Source: Trichosporon coremiiforme (taxonomy: Eukaryota > Basidiomycota > Tremellomycetes > Trichosporonales > Trichosporonaceae). Taken from it: a DNA stretch of 64,000 bases. The stretch lies in NCBI GenBank assembly GCA_039545355.1, contig BCJJ01000003.1, positions 1 through 64,000 of the forward strand, given 5' to 3'. A program made the translations under genes and the position numbers. Positions 32,456 through 41,633 of the stretch are shown here, in pieces (the first letter of the stretch is position 1; every line of letters begins with the position of its first letter). The notes below the pieces were generated by a model. That model ran no database searches, was not told the DNA's origin, and saw only the letters and a list, made by a program, of their open reading frames with translations.

Positions 32456-32844
32456 ATGCCGCACTACCTCAGAGACCATCACAGCTGACATTGCCAGTGC
32501 CCCAGAGGACATCTATCTCGTTTTCACCTCAACGGTCGTTGACGGGCGGAACTGATGCCGCCTATGCTCTGTCGCTGAGCGAGAGCTGCAGCGCGTCTTC
32601 GCCGGAGCTGGTCTGCGTGAGCTTCACTAACGGCCACTGCTGACGTAAGACGCCCTCGTGCTCCGTCTTCAAACTGACGGGTTCCTGCAACCCGTCCCTC
32701 CAGGAACTCTTCGCTGAGATCAAGCTCTGGGGTGTGCCGATGGTGTACCGGGTGCATCGCGGAGAACGGTCAGGATTGCCGTTCTTCGGCAGCAAGGACT
32801 TCGGAACGACGCGTACGTGGAAGCGCGAGAGGCTCATGAGGTAG
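32456..32844 (+). pseudogene. dead copy of the thioredoxin-like gene at 34405
   Basis: Translated in pieces, this stretch is collinear with the intact gene 2 kb downstream. TSETITADIASAPEDIYLVF aligns with TTIETLKADLARAPVDDVFV. The active site GQSWCHYC is here GRN-stop-CRLC, where TGG has become TGA (32553-32555). LKLWGVPMVYRVHRGE-like sequence near 32730 matches SLQVRGVPSIYRFTRGG. A frame change soon after the ATG, a second one near 32680 and the stop in the catalytic motif rule out a working thioredoxin-fold protein. A short intron appears at the same place as in the intact gene. Confidence 0.7.
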
Positions 32845-33102
32845 AACGGAGGGGAGTAGTGCAAAATTCGGAAGAGAGTCGGGCAAAACAGCGCGAGATG
32901 TCTGGGAAGGTCCTGGCTAGCTAGAGAGAGAAGAACCCAAAGGAGGACGAAGAGCGAAAGCAGAAGAATGACGTGCCGGCAACGGAACGAAAGTAGATCC
33001 CGAGCCAAAGGTGGCGCGTGACGGAAAGCAGTGCACAGTCTCAGCGTGAGCTACGACGCCACGCCAGCCCACAGCTCGGTGTCGGCGTCTGTCTCCGTGT
33101 CC

Positions 33103-33192
33103 GCCTTCTTAGTTCAGTGGCTAGAATTTTCCACTAGTAGTATCATCCGATATACTATGGAACGGTCACCCGTTCAATTCGGGTAGAAGGCA
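33103..33192 (+). tRNA. tRNA-Thr (AGT), copy 1, intron 17 nt
   Basis: Acceptor stem GCCTTCT/AGAAGGC pairs over 7 bp. The anticodon stem TTCCA/TGGAA encloses CTAGTA, anticodon AGT. The T-arm is ACCCG-TTCAATT-CGGGT and the discriminator is A. The loop is expanded by a 17-nt intron after position 37. A T-run follows at about 33212. Confidence 0.92.
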
Positions 33193-33284
33193 GAAGCTCC
33201 GAGTCAGAGATTCTTTTTCCTCTTTCTTCGGTGTCAGCAACAGCGCTCTCGGCTTCGGAGCTCCGCGTGGAGGGCAGTGTGTCC

Positions 33285-33376
33285 GCCTTCTTAGTTCAGT
33301 GGCTAGAATTTTCCACTAGTAGTGTCTCCCAAGGCGTGCTATGGAACGGTCACCCGTTCAATTCGGGTAGAAGGCA
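33285..33376 (+). tRNA. tRNA-Thr (AGT), copy 2, intron 19 nt
   Basis: The exons are identical to copy 1, but the intron has a different sequence and is 19 nt long. A TTTTT terminator lies at about 33418. It lies 182 bp from copy 1, start to start, in a short tandem array. Confidence 0.92.
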
Positions 33377-33490
33377 ACGTTTACGCTGTGAGGGGTGTCC
33401 CAGGACACTCAGCGGCGCTTTTTGATCGTCCTTGGGCGTGGGAATCGGTGGGCGGAACTCAAGTCCGCTCGGCGCAGCACAACGTGCTCG

Positions 33491-33581
33491 GCCTTCTTAG
33501 TTCAGTGGCTAGAATTTTCCACTAGTAGCGGTGCAGCATCGGACTATGGAACGGTCACCCGTTCGATTCGGGTAGAAGGCA
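33491..33581 (+). tRNA. tRNA-Thr (AGT), copy 3, intron 18 nt
   Basis: Same exons except a T-loop change (TTCGATT), with an unrelated 18-nt intron. A TTTTT terminator lies at about 33622. Exon conservation against intron divergence argues for three working genes. Confidence 0.92.
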
Positions 33582-34404
33582 GCACGGAGCTTCGGCGTGT
33601 CTTCGAGAGGGATGCGGCGATGCGTTTTTGCATGTTCTGATTCGGCGCAGAGGTTAGGGAGGCGTGGTGGCGGTCAGGTTGTTTTGAGTCCGGTGGGCTC
33701 GGTGTTTTGGTCGATGGTTGGAGGCCGACTGATAAGATAAGACTTCTGCAGGTAAGCGCTCTGGATAAACTGGCCCAAAAGTCGCCGTGCACGCCTATCA
33801 ACGCGGGCTTATAGACGGCGTTCCGGACATGCGGACCGATAAGATCAGGGAAAGTCCGTCACGCAGTGGGGCGTCGTGGGCGGGTTGCACGCTGCGCCAA
33901 ACACCTCCAGTGCCATTCCAGCGCCAGCGATGTGCAAAGGTTTCTGCTGGATGCATCCATAGGAGAGGGCGGGCACGACGCTCCGCGACGCTACGTGCTG
34001 GACCGAGCTACTGATGCGACGTGGCTGTGCTTCGCCAGCCTTGCCGCTGATCAGCTGACCACGGACGTACTTTCTGCACGCCTATCGGTTTTCATCGATG
34101 TGGCCCTCGGCAATTTTCCACCTGTGGCTTTGTTGTTGGAACGTTTGTTGGAGTCGTTGGTGCATCTGGATGTTCCATCGAACAGTTCCCCTCGTAGTAG
34201 CGACAGCCCACCACTGACAGCAGTGCCCCCGCAGTGCGAAAGAGTGCTAATCTCTCCTTCCTCTCTCTCAACGACAGAAATGCCCTTCCGCGCAGGTATA
34301 AAAGGCTGCTTTTTCTTCTACAAACAGCTCCCACGCAATCTCCTCTTCCTCTCGCCAGACCCCCTTCGCTAGACCCCTCTCGCTAGAACCCCCCGCTAGA
34401 CACC
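33582..34404. other. intergenic, promoter of the thioredoxin-like gene
   Basis: The stretch holds no gene. It contains the TATAAAAG box at 34297-34304. Its last 40 bp (34366-34404) carry three near-copies of CGCTAGACCCC in the presumed 5' leader. Confidence 0.5.
34297..34304 (+). promoter_or_regulatory. TATA box of the thioredoxin-like gene
   Basis: TATAAAAG lies 101 bp upstream of the ATG at 34405, leaving a pyrimidine-rich leader of about 70-80 nt. Confidence 0.65.
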
Positions 34405-35250
34405 ATGCCTCTCATTCCCACCACCATCGAGACGCTCAAGGCCGACCTGGCCCGCGCTCCTGTCGACGATGTCTTCGTCATCCTCTCGGGGACAGAGGAC
34501 GCAAACGGTCAGTCCTGGTGCCACTATTGTAACCTCGCCCGTCCCGACATTGAGCGAGTCTTCTCCCCCGACGACAAGTGTGAGTTCACCTCTTCTCCCC
34601 ATGCCTTGCTGACAACAGACATCCTCGTGCTTAAGGTTGTGCGTGGCGAGCTCCTCTCGGAGCCCATGTTCTGGCTGGCCTCCTCTCTGCAAGTCCGCGG
34701 CGTGCCCTCAATCTACCGCTTCACGCGCGGCGGCCCCCCCGTCGCGGGGTGGGAGGATCATCCCTTCCAGCCGCATTGGGAGCCGGCGGGGTACCGTCCG
34801 TCCGACTTCGGCGCGTACCTGGACTGGTGGGCGGCCGGCGTGGCCGAGTTCGAAGACTTCCTCCTGTCCTCCTCGTCCGAGCCTTACATTCCACCCGAGC
34901 AGAGGATCGAGACACTCGCGCAGGAGTGGGAGGAGATGAAAACCATCATCGCCGCGCGCAAAGCGAAGCAGGAGAAGGACGAGGCGTGGCGCCGCGAAAG
35001 GGCCGAGACGGCCGCGAAGCGCAAGGCGAGGGAACAGCGCCGCGCCAGCGAGGCTGCCAAGGCCGCCGGAGCCAACCGACCCGCACTCGCCAACATCGAT
35101 CCCAACGTTTATGGTCGCCGGCAGGTCCGCGCCGCTGCGCTCAAGCGCCTCAGGCCCACCAAGGGAAGGCTGCAGTACATCAAGTCCGTCCAGACGGAGA
35201 ACACAAAGATCATTTGTGACGGCGAGGTATGCGTGCCTATCGCCGCCTGA
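34405..35250 (+). CDS. thioredoxin-fold protein (TXNDC17-like N-terminus) with charged coiled-coil tail
   Basis: A protein of 268 aa after splicing. Residues 1-130 resemble the thioredoxin-like DUF953/TXNDC17 fold, with the redox motif GQSWCHYC and the cis-proline region RGVPSIYRF. Residues about 160-230 are a highly charged helix (EEMKTIIAARKAKQEKDEAW and following). The tail is basic. A 39-nt in-frame intron at 34580-34618 (GTGAGT donor, GCTGAC branch, AACAG acceptor) must be removed; this joins VFSPDDK to YILVLKVV. It may act as a cytosolic disulfide reductase, but WCHYC differs from the usual WCxDC of TXNDC17 in lacking the Asp. The gene at 32456 is its dead copy, and the tRNA-Thr array lies between them. 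Confidence 0.8.
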   Translation: MPLIPTTIETLKADLARAPVDDVFVILSGTEDANGQSWCHYCNLARPDIERVFSPDDKCEFTSSPHALLTTDILVLKVVRGELLSEPMFWLASSLQVRGVPSIYRFTRGGPPVAGWEDHPFQPHWEPAGYRPSDFGAYLDWWAAGVAEFEDFLLSSSSEPYIPPEQRIETLAQEWEEMKTIIAARKAKQEKDEAWRRERAETAAKRKAREQRRASEAAKAAGANRPALANIDPNVYGRRQVRAAALKRLRPTKGRLQYIKSVQTENTKIICDGEVCVPIAA

Positions 35251-35656
35251 CTGCATTTCTCTTTCCATTGCTCGGTTTCGTTTTGCTCTTTCCATTGTTC
35301 CGTTTCGTTTTGCTCTTCCCCTTCCCTGTTGCTTTCAGTCGAGTTCGTAATATAACATTTCCGATGTGATTGGTGGACCCTACTTTTGATCGTTAGAGAT
35401 GTATGAGTACCAAGAGCGAAACAAGCAGAAGCTCGCGCTCTTTACCTCTCCCGTGCAACTTAGAGCTCCCGTTCGTTCCCAAGTCAGTTCCACGACTGTC
35501 AGTTCCTGGCTCCACGCGCCCCACGGGCTTCCGGAGGTTCGCGTGCTGAGTTTCTGCCGTGAGCCGGGCTGTATGCATGCCTAAAGGCTTTGAAATTCAG
35601 CGACGCGAGAGCGCGGCAACGAACACCGCGATGCTCAGATTACCGTGAACAACCGG
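35251..35656. other. intergenic
   Basis: The gap lies between the thioredoxin-like gene and tRNA-Asp. A TTTCGTTTTGCTCTTCC-type near-repeat occurs just after the stop. Nothing else is recognised. Confidence 0.5.
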
Positions 35657-35742
35657 TTCCTGTTCGTATAACGGCTAGTATGCTCGCTTGTCATTACATA
35701 ACCTGACCGCGGGAGATCGGAGTTCGATTCTCCGACAGGAAG
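35657..35742 (+). tRNA. tRNA-Asp (GTC), intron 14 nt
   Basis: The acceptor TTCCTGT/ACAGGAA pairs fully. The anticodon stem CTCGC/GCGGG holds TTGTCA, anticodon GTC. The T-arm is CGGAG-TTCGATT-CTCCG. The discriminator G is as expected for fungal tRNA-Asp. A 14-nt intron follows position 37. Confidence 0.92.
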
Positions 35743-36204
35743 TTCTTCTGCCTCTTCACGAGGCATCTTCTTTTGTTGCTTGTCGTTCGGAGTACAGGTT
35801 TGGTCGGACGTCTTTTCGATTGACCTCAGGGTGCTAAAGGCAAGTCAAAACAAACCTCCATCGACTATCTTTTTTCGTTTTGCTTCCGCTTGTCACGTGC
35901 AACCTCTCGGCAACCGCGGGTAAGCCGCGCTCCTACGCCTCCGGGATGGATCAGCCTCGTATCTGGCAGCTCTCGGCCGTTAGCTCGCTGCTCGCTGCGG
36001 TGAGTGTCGGCGCAGGCCGTCGCTCGGCATGGTCACTCGGCAGAAACGAGCGGGTGAGCCCCGCAGCGTCCGTACGTGGCCCCACATTTGTCAGCTACAT
36101 CCTTTGTCCGGGTCCGGCGGTTCTTACTCTCTCATGCAAGTGACAAACCGAGCGAGCTCCTCTTCTTCTTTCTGTCCACACCGTCACCACACTAATGCCC
36201 GACA
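35743..36204. other. intergenic, MFS promoter with overlapping uORF
   Basis: No protein gene. The last bases include an upstream ATG at 36195 that opens an eight-codon frame ending at 36221, overlapping the MFS start at 36205. Confidence 0.5.
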
Positions 36205-36221
36205 ATGACCGCAATAACTAA
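36195..36221 (+). promoter_or_regulatory. overlapping uORF of the MFS transporter gene
   Basis: An 8-codon frame (MPDNDRNN) starts 10 bp before the main ATG in a different frame and ends inside the coding region. Its start context (C at -3) is weaker than that of the main ATG (A at -3), so leaky scanning is plausible. Confidence 0.35.
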
Positions 36222-38156
36222 CGAACGAGACGTCAAAGACGTCTTCGTCGCGCCCGACGGCGCCGTCGTCGAGGACGACAAGCGCTCGGCCGCCATGACC
36301 TCGCAGGCGACACTCACGCCCACCGCCCTCCCCGAGGGATGCAGCTATGGCGACCTCGAGGGCGAGCGCGTTATCTGGGTCGACTTTCCCCCCGGATCGA
36401 AACACAATCCCTTCTACTACCCCAAGCGCGTCAAAGTGTGCATCGTCATCTGCACGCTGATCTACACTTGGTTCTGCTGTAAGTCATTTCCTGGCTCCGT
36501 TTAGCCCGGCGAGCCCGGCAAGCATGGCATGCACGAACCGCGGACCGCAAAAGTTCGGATTAAACGTCCTCCACATACCTCCAATCGTCGCTGAGCAACC
36601 ATCTCAGCAGCTCGGACCCGGCAGCAGTTGCTAACGTCAGCCTCCACCGCGTCTGCGTTTGCCATCTCAGCCTCGAGCATGTGCCAGGAGCTCGGCTGCA
36701 CGACCATCCAGGCGCAAGCAGGAATCGGCCTCTATGCCTGGGGAGCAGGCATCATGCCCCTCTTCATCGCGCCCATCAGCGAGGAGTTCGGCCGGCGGCC
36801 CATCTACCTGACAGCAGCAGTGACTTTCCTCTTGTTTCACGTCATGAACGGCGCGTGAGTCTGCCTCCTCTGCTCCGATTGTGACCAGTCTTTCTGACAC
36901 TCAGGGCCAGGAACACAGCAACCGTGCTCGTGTCCCGATTCATGGCCGGTCTCTCGGGAAGTGTGGGCACGAGCATTGTTGGCGGTACGCTCAGCGACAT
37001 CTTCATCCCGGCTCAGCGGGGGCTGCCGATGCTCCTCTCGGGATTCTGCCTGTACCTCGCGACTGGAACAGCGGGGACAATGTTCGCGTACGTCGACTCG
37101 CGCGTCGGCTGGCGCTGGGTCTGGTGGGTGCACGTCATCGGCCTGGGCGTGTGTTTGCCCATGTTCATCTTCACGATGCCCGAGACGCGGTCGGGTCTGA
37201 TCCTGCGGCGGCGCGCGCGCAAACTGCGCAAAGAGCGCGGCATGCGCGACGGGGCGCGATATCTATCTCACGACGAGGTGGAGAAGGAAAAGTTCTGGCC
37301 TGCGCTGAAGGGAAGCGCCACGCGCCCACTGTACTTCCTCGCGACGGAGCCCATCGTCACGTTCTTCTCTCTCTGGGTCGCCCTGGCCTGGTCCGTCATG
37401 TACGTGCAGATCGCAGGGCTGCCGTACATGATGCGGCACATCTACGGGTTCCAGCTCGAGGGCGTCGGACTCATGTACCTCACGGCGGCGATCGGGAGTG
37501 TCTTCGGCTTCATTGCCGGCAAAGCGCAGGAGCGGCTGTACAAGCGCATGGCACCTAAGAAGGGTGTCGAGGCGCGGCTGTATGGTCCCATGGTGGCTGG
37601 GGTCGTGTTCGCCGCAGGCTGCTTCATCACGGGCGCGACGGCGTCCGGGAATGTGCACTGGATCGGCAGCGCGATAGGACAGGTCATCATGATCGCAGCC
37701 ATCATGACAATCTACGTCACCGCCTTCACGTACGTCTCCGAGTGCTACGGGATGTACGCCTCGAGTGCTATCGCGGGGCAGAGCACGTCGCGTAACATGA
37801 TCGGTGGCGGGTTCGCGTTCGCCACAGACGCCATGTTCAGGAGCATGACCGTGCGCTGGGCGATCATCATGATGGGCTGCATTGCCGCCTTGCTCGCATT
37901 GGTGCCGTTCATCGCGTTCTTCTATGGTCCGGCGATACGCGCGCGGTCGCCATACTCTCGCGTCCTGATGCAGCAGGAGAAGGACGCGCTCGACGCAGAA
38001 CGCATACAGCGCGAGGCAATGGGGATCAACATGGATGGCGTCGAGGACTATGAAGGGGAAGCGAACGAGAAGACGATGGACGAGGCAATCGTCGCGGAGG
38101 AGGCACGGCACGCGGAGCACGAACAGCATCGTCATCACGGAGATCATAGGACTTAG
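36205..38156 (+). CDS. MFS drug:H+ antiporter-type (DHA1) transporter
   Basis: A 579-aa, twelve-helix major facilitator. Exons are 36205-36478, 36641-36854 and 36905-38156, with introns of 162 and 50 nt; phases add up exactly. The N-terminal cytosolic tail of about 75 residues ends before helix 1 (VCIVICTLIYTWFC). MFS motif A between helices 2 and 3 is APISEEFGRRPIYL. Helix 4 and 5 carry SRFMAGLSGSVGTSIVGG and the central loop includes RRRARKLRKERG. The C-terminus is charged and His-rich (EHEQHRHHGDHRT). It would export drugs or metabolites, or polyamines, at the plasma membrane; the substrate is not predictable. Confidence 0.92.
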
Positions 38157-38393
38157 ACGCGCATTGGGACTCTGGCCAAACAATAATTGTAAACATATCA
38201 CATGCACTGATTATAATAGACGCTAGGGGAACTGCTTGGATGTGAAAGGGTCCCATGACGCTGCTGATGGTGGACTCACCTCTCATGCACCGCACGCGTC
38301 ACTCGGCAGTCGCCATGCCTACATAACTTGCTTCTGTCTGCGCTCTCAGCTCATCATCAAGCCTCATCGTTACGCCTCATCATTAAGCCCGTC

Positions 38394-39034
38394 ATGCCCC
38401 GCCCCGCTTCTCCTCATTACCAAGCTGGGCTCTCCGCCACCGACGGAGCCTCCATCCTCTCCCTGCAGAACCAGCTGGACAATCTTTGGTCCGCAATCGC
38501 TACGGACGAGGAAGCGCGCCGCGAGGCAATCGCCAAGGGGCTCATGGTCGAGAACGCCGTGCTGATCACGGGTCTCAAGGAACTGGAAAAGAAGCTGGAC
38601 CATAGCTGGAAATACGTCAAGTCACTTGTCGACGTGACCAAGGCGCAACAGAACCTCATCCGCAGCCAGAACGGCGCGCTCACGATGTACAAGGCCAGGG
38701 ACAAGGCTGCAGCTGAGGCCAAGGCGAGGGAGCCAGAGCTCGACGTCAACGCACCAACCGCCCCGCACGCCTTTCCGAGCGGCATTCCCATTGCGGCCGA
38801 CCTGCTCGCCATCACGAGCGCGCAGCTCATCATTAGCGCCGACAGTTTGCAGGCATGCGTAGGAAAGTTTGCAGACGAGAAGGAAGTTATGGAGACGTGC
38901 GACACGGACCTCCGGGATAAGATGCGACGGTCCAACACCAAATCGACTGCGTGCAGAGTCTTTACGACGCGCTGGCGCCCCAGCTTGAGCGCCGCGCGAG
39001 CCCCTCCATCGAAGGGTACGTTCTGCCTAATTGA
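38394..39034 (+). CDS. small coiled-coil protein with probable frame change, function unknown
   Basis: From the ATG at 38394, the protein runs about 180 residues as a heptad-rich helix (SLQNQLDNLWSAIATDEEAR, GLKELEKKLDHSWKYVKSLV). After KMRRS (about 38924) a different frame reads more naturally, QHQIDCVQSLYDALAPQLER, and stops at 39032-39034. The original frame stays open but turns into low-quality sequence up to the tRNA. I found no GT-AG pair that restores phase, so a 1-base indel is likely. Belongs to the group of N-terminal Pro/Ser-rich, C-terminal coil genes spread over 38-58 kb. No known family is recognised. Confidence 0.5.
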
Positions 39035-39201
39035 CTGCCTTAAACGCATTCAGCCTGCTCGCTCATCGTCTATCTATTCACCGCTCCCCCCGCTCGCTCA
39101 TGTAGTTCGCAGGGCCCGCTGCGCTTGCTTCTCGTCGCGCTCGCACCCTCCCGCCGCCGGGCTCTGCGCCGCGGCCTGCGCCCTCACCATCAAACAGCGT
39201 C

Positions 39202-39299
39202 TCTTCGCTAGTATATCGGTTAGTATAATCGCCTCTCAAATGAGGGTTCCTCACTAAAAGTGGTCGCGATAGAGCAGGGTTCGACTCCCTGGCGGAGAA
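39202..39299 (+). tRNA. tRNA-Glu (CTC), copy 1, intron 26 nt
   Basis: The acceptor TCTTCGC/GCGGAGA pairs with one G-T. The anticodon stem is ATCGC/GCGAT with CTCTCA (anticodon CTC), and the T-arm is CAGGG-TTCGACT-CCCTG. The discriminator is A. The intron of 26 nt is almost the same as in copy 2. Confidence 0.92.
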
Positions 39300-39641
39300 T
39301 AGGACATTGTGTTCTCTTTTGGCCTATTTCACGGCATGGGAGAGGTTCTCGAGGAGTTGTTCAATGGGTAGAGAAGCTGACGACAGTGTCCTCGTCGGTC
39401 GTAACTGGTACTGCTTGCAGATCACATGCACATTTGTGTCTCATTATACATATGAGCGCGTATGCTCTTGATGAAAGGTGCGAGCCCCCCCCCCCATGAC
39501 CATGACACATCTGCGGCATGATCGCCACGACCCACCCACGCCCGCTAGCTCCGCGTCAGCGCGAGTTACCGGGTGGTTCACTATTGTGCTTTCGCATTCA
39601 CCTCCTCTTGGCACCATTCCATCAGTACTCATTAGCCAACG
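39300..39641. other. intergenic
   Basis: Contains a C9 homopolymer at about 39486-39495 and no gene. Confidence 0.5.
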
Positions 39642-40333
39642 ATGCCCTTCATCGTCGACAACCCTAACGACCCACTTGGCTCCTTCTGCCTCCTGCCTCT
39701 TGTTGATGAGGCGGAAGCCAGTCTCCCGCCCGCCGCCAGCTCCCGAAACGCCGGAAGCGCAAGACCGGCAACGGGTGCACCGACGATAGGGCGCCCAAGC
39801 GCTGGGAGAAGGGGCAGCAGGGTCGCCCCCGCAGCGACTGCGACGCGGTCAATGAGGACGAGCCTCAGCCTCCCCTCGTGTCCATGGACGACATCGACAA
39901 AGACCACCCTCTGGTTGCCGAGAATGACCGCCTGAGAGGCATGGTCGCGAGGCTGAAGGGCCAGATTAAAGGCTTGGAGCAGCGTCAGACCAAGAATGTG
40001 GCGCGTATTCGTAAGCTCGAGAAGGCCGTTGAGGTGCACGAGGGTATTATCCACAAGCAGGCAAATGGGATCGCGTACCGTGACGACAGGGAGAAGATGA
40101 TCCTCGATCAGGCTGTTGCCCGAGGTGGCGAGAACGGACAGAGGAGCGACAACCAGCAACAGCACAGCAACAACCGGATGCAGGATAATGACCAGTGCAA
40201 TGCACATGGCAAGAAGAAGATCACGCCCCACGTGATCACGCCCCACGCCGGCCCTGTCACTGTCAAGACTGAGTTGGACGTGATGGTCAAGCTCGAGCAG
40301 ACCTCGCCTATCCGCCCGCCCGCCTCGCCCTAA
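39642..40333 (+). CDS. coiled-coil protein, needs a short intron or has a frameshift
   Basis: The ATG at 39642 (ACG ATG CCC) opens MPFIVDNPNDPLGSFCLLPL. From 39740 another frame reads LPKRRKRKTGNG, a nuclear-localisation-like basic run, and continues into a coil (ENDRLRGMVARLKGQIKGLE) ending at 40333. A 38-nt segment at 39702-39739 (GTTGAT donor, GCCAG acceptor) would join the two in phase; the donor is weak, so a frameshift is an alternative. The tail is Gln/Asn- and Pro-rich and includes two direct ITPHV/ITPHA repeats. A nuclear role is possible but unproven. Confidence 0.55.
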
Positions 40334-40727
40334 GGTGCACGAAGGCGTAACGAAACGGACGAGTGCACTCGACATCACAGTACGAAGACGTATGCATTAT
40401 GGCTCGGCAATCAAACGCGAATCTCGGTGACTAAATGTATCGCATTCAACACGCCAGCGACGCAATTCACCACTCACAACTAGACCTTGGGACGGCTAAT
40501 GGATTCACGAGGGAGGACAGAATGCTAAAAGAGGGCTGAGCGAGTCGCTCGACCATCATGCACGTGTGAATTGAGTCCCAGTGAACAGCCGAAGTTGACG
40601 ATCCTCCACTTGCGCCCCACCCTTACCATCCAACCCTACTCCCCGAGCCACCACAACCCTTCCCGCCAAACAGCCAACCAGCAACCAACAAGGACCCCTC
40701 GATGCACGCAAGAATAAGCCAAAAACG
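40334..40727. other. intergenic within the tRNA island
   Basis: Nothing beyond background sequence is recognised between the coiled-coil gene and the first tRNA-Cys. Confidence 0.5.
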
Positions 40728-40810
40728 AGAGAATGCCCGGGATCGAACCGGGGACCTACAGATGGTTGCGTAATTGCAATCTGCCGCTTCTACCGCTGAG
40801 CCACATCCTC
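40728..40810 (-). tRNA. tRNA-Cys (GCA), copy 1, intron 10 nt
   Basis: The acceptor GAGGATG/CATTCTC pairs over 7 bp with one G-T. The anticodon stem is GCAGA/TCTGT, the loop TTGCAA has anticodon GCA, and the T-arm is CCCGG-TTCGATC-CCGGG. The discriminator is T (U73), the cysteine identity base. A T5 terminator follows within a few bases. Confidence 0.92.
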
Positions 40811-41133
40811 CTGAGCTGCTGTGCTCGAGCGGAGTGGGCCGGCAGGGCCAGCACTGAGGCGCGACTCCCTCGAGCCAAAGTAGACTTTGTTGAGTACTAC
40901 CAGCCTCTTTGGCTGCTCCCTACATCACTCCCCGGCGTCCTTGAACCGGTGCGAGCTAGAGAGAGCTCGACGGACCTGCATCTCCGGAACTGGTGGAAGG
41001 CGGAACTGCCAATTAAACGAACCAAAAAGGAGCGTCGTCGCCCTCACCCGCTCTTCTGCGTAAGCCCCCAACTCCGCCAACCTAACAGAAAAGTCTATGG
41101 CTCAGCGCAGCATGCGCACAAGAGGCAAAAACG
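40811..41133. other. spacer between tRNA-Cys copies 1 and 2
   Basis: Unique sequence of 323 bp with no gene. It includes the terminator of copy 2 (a run of A on this strand at about 41127). Confidence 0.5.
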
Positions 41134-41215
41134 AGAGAATGCCCGGGATCGAACCGGGGACCTACAGATGGTTGCGCATTGCAATCTGCCGCTTCTACCG
41201 CTGAGCCACATCCTC
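41134..41215 (-). tRNA. tRNA-Cys (GCA), copy 2, intron 9 nt
   Basis: The exons match copy 1; the intron is 9 nt and again ends GCAACCA, pairing with the anticodon. U73 and the T-run terminator are present. Its 5' end at 41215 lies 13 bp from the target duplication of the miniature LTR element. Confidence 0.92.
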
Positions 41216-41233
41216 TGAAGCGTTGTACTGGAG

Positions 41234-41379
41234 TGTTGGGATACGGAAAAACGGGAATTAATTACTATTAGGCTGCTGGACCGCTTGTTGGAATTAGCAT
41301 ATAAGCGGTCCAGCAGCCTAATAGTAATTAATTCCCGTTTTTCCATATCCCAACAACCGCTTATATGCTAATTCCAACA
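41234..41379 (-). repeat. 70-bp LTR of the TRIM (3' LTR), split by an insertion
   Basis: Bases 41234-41285 and 41362-41379 together make one 70-bp LTR unit, nearly identical to that at 41564-41633 (ATACGG against ATATGG is one visible difference). The inserted copy plus its target duplication lies between them. Confidence 0.85.
41286..41355 (+). mobile_element. nested solo LTR of the same 70-bp family, inverted
   Basis: A full 70-bp copy in opposite orientation sits inside the TRIM's LTR. The flanks read ACCGCT on both sides (41280-41285 and 41356-41361), a 6-bp target duplication, so it arose by integration followed by LTR-LTR recombination, or by insertion of an LTR-only unit. Confidence 0.8.
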
Positions 41380-41563
41380 CTCCCCTCGGCACTGGAGGCT
41401 AATAGTGGCTGCCCCGGCACCTGTTTTAAGGTTGACGCTTGCAGCTCCCCTGTTTTACATCAGCGTGGGTTCCCACACCGCTCCCCTGCGTGACTCTTTT
41501 TGTGGTCGTTCTGCGAGGGTCGAACGCTGGATCCCATGGGTTCAGATAGTGTGACTCTTAATC

Positions 41564-41633
41564 TGTTGGGATATGGAAAAACGGGAATTAATTACTATTA
41601 GGCTGCTGGACCGCTTATATGCTAATTCCAACA
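41564..41633 (-). repeat. 70-bp LTR of the TRIM (5' LTR)
   Basis: Intact terminal repeat with TG...CA ends. On the minus strand it carries CATATAAGC, a candidate TATA element, about 15 bp from its start. The flanking 5-bp duplication TGGAG follows at 41634. Confidence 0.88.

Noticed and set aside
32562..33008. 148-codon minus-strand frame
   Set aside because: Overlaps the thioredoxin-like pseudogene, which explains the sequence better on the plus strand.
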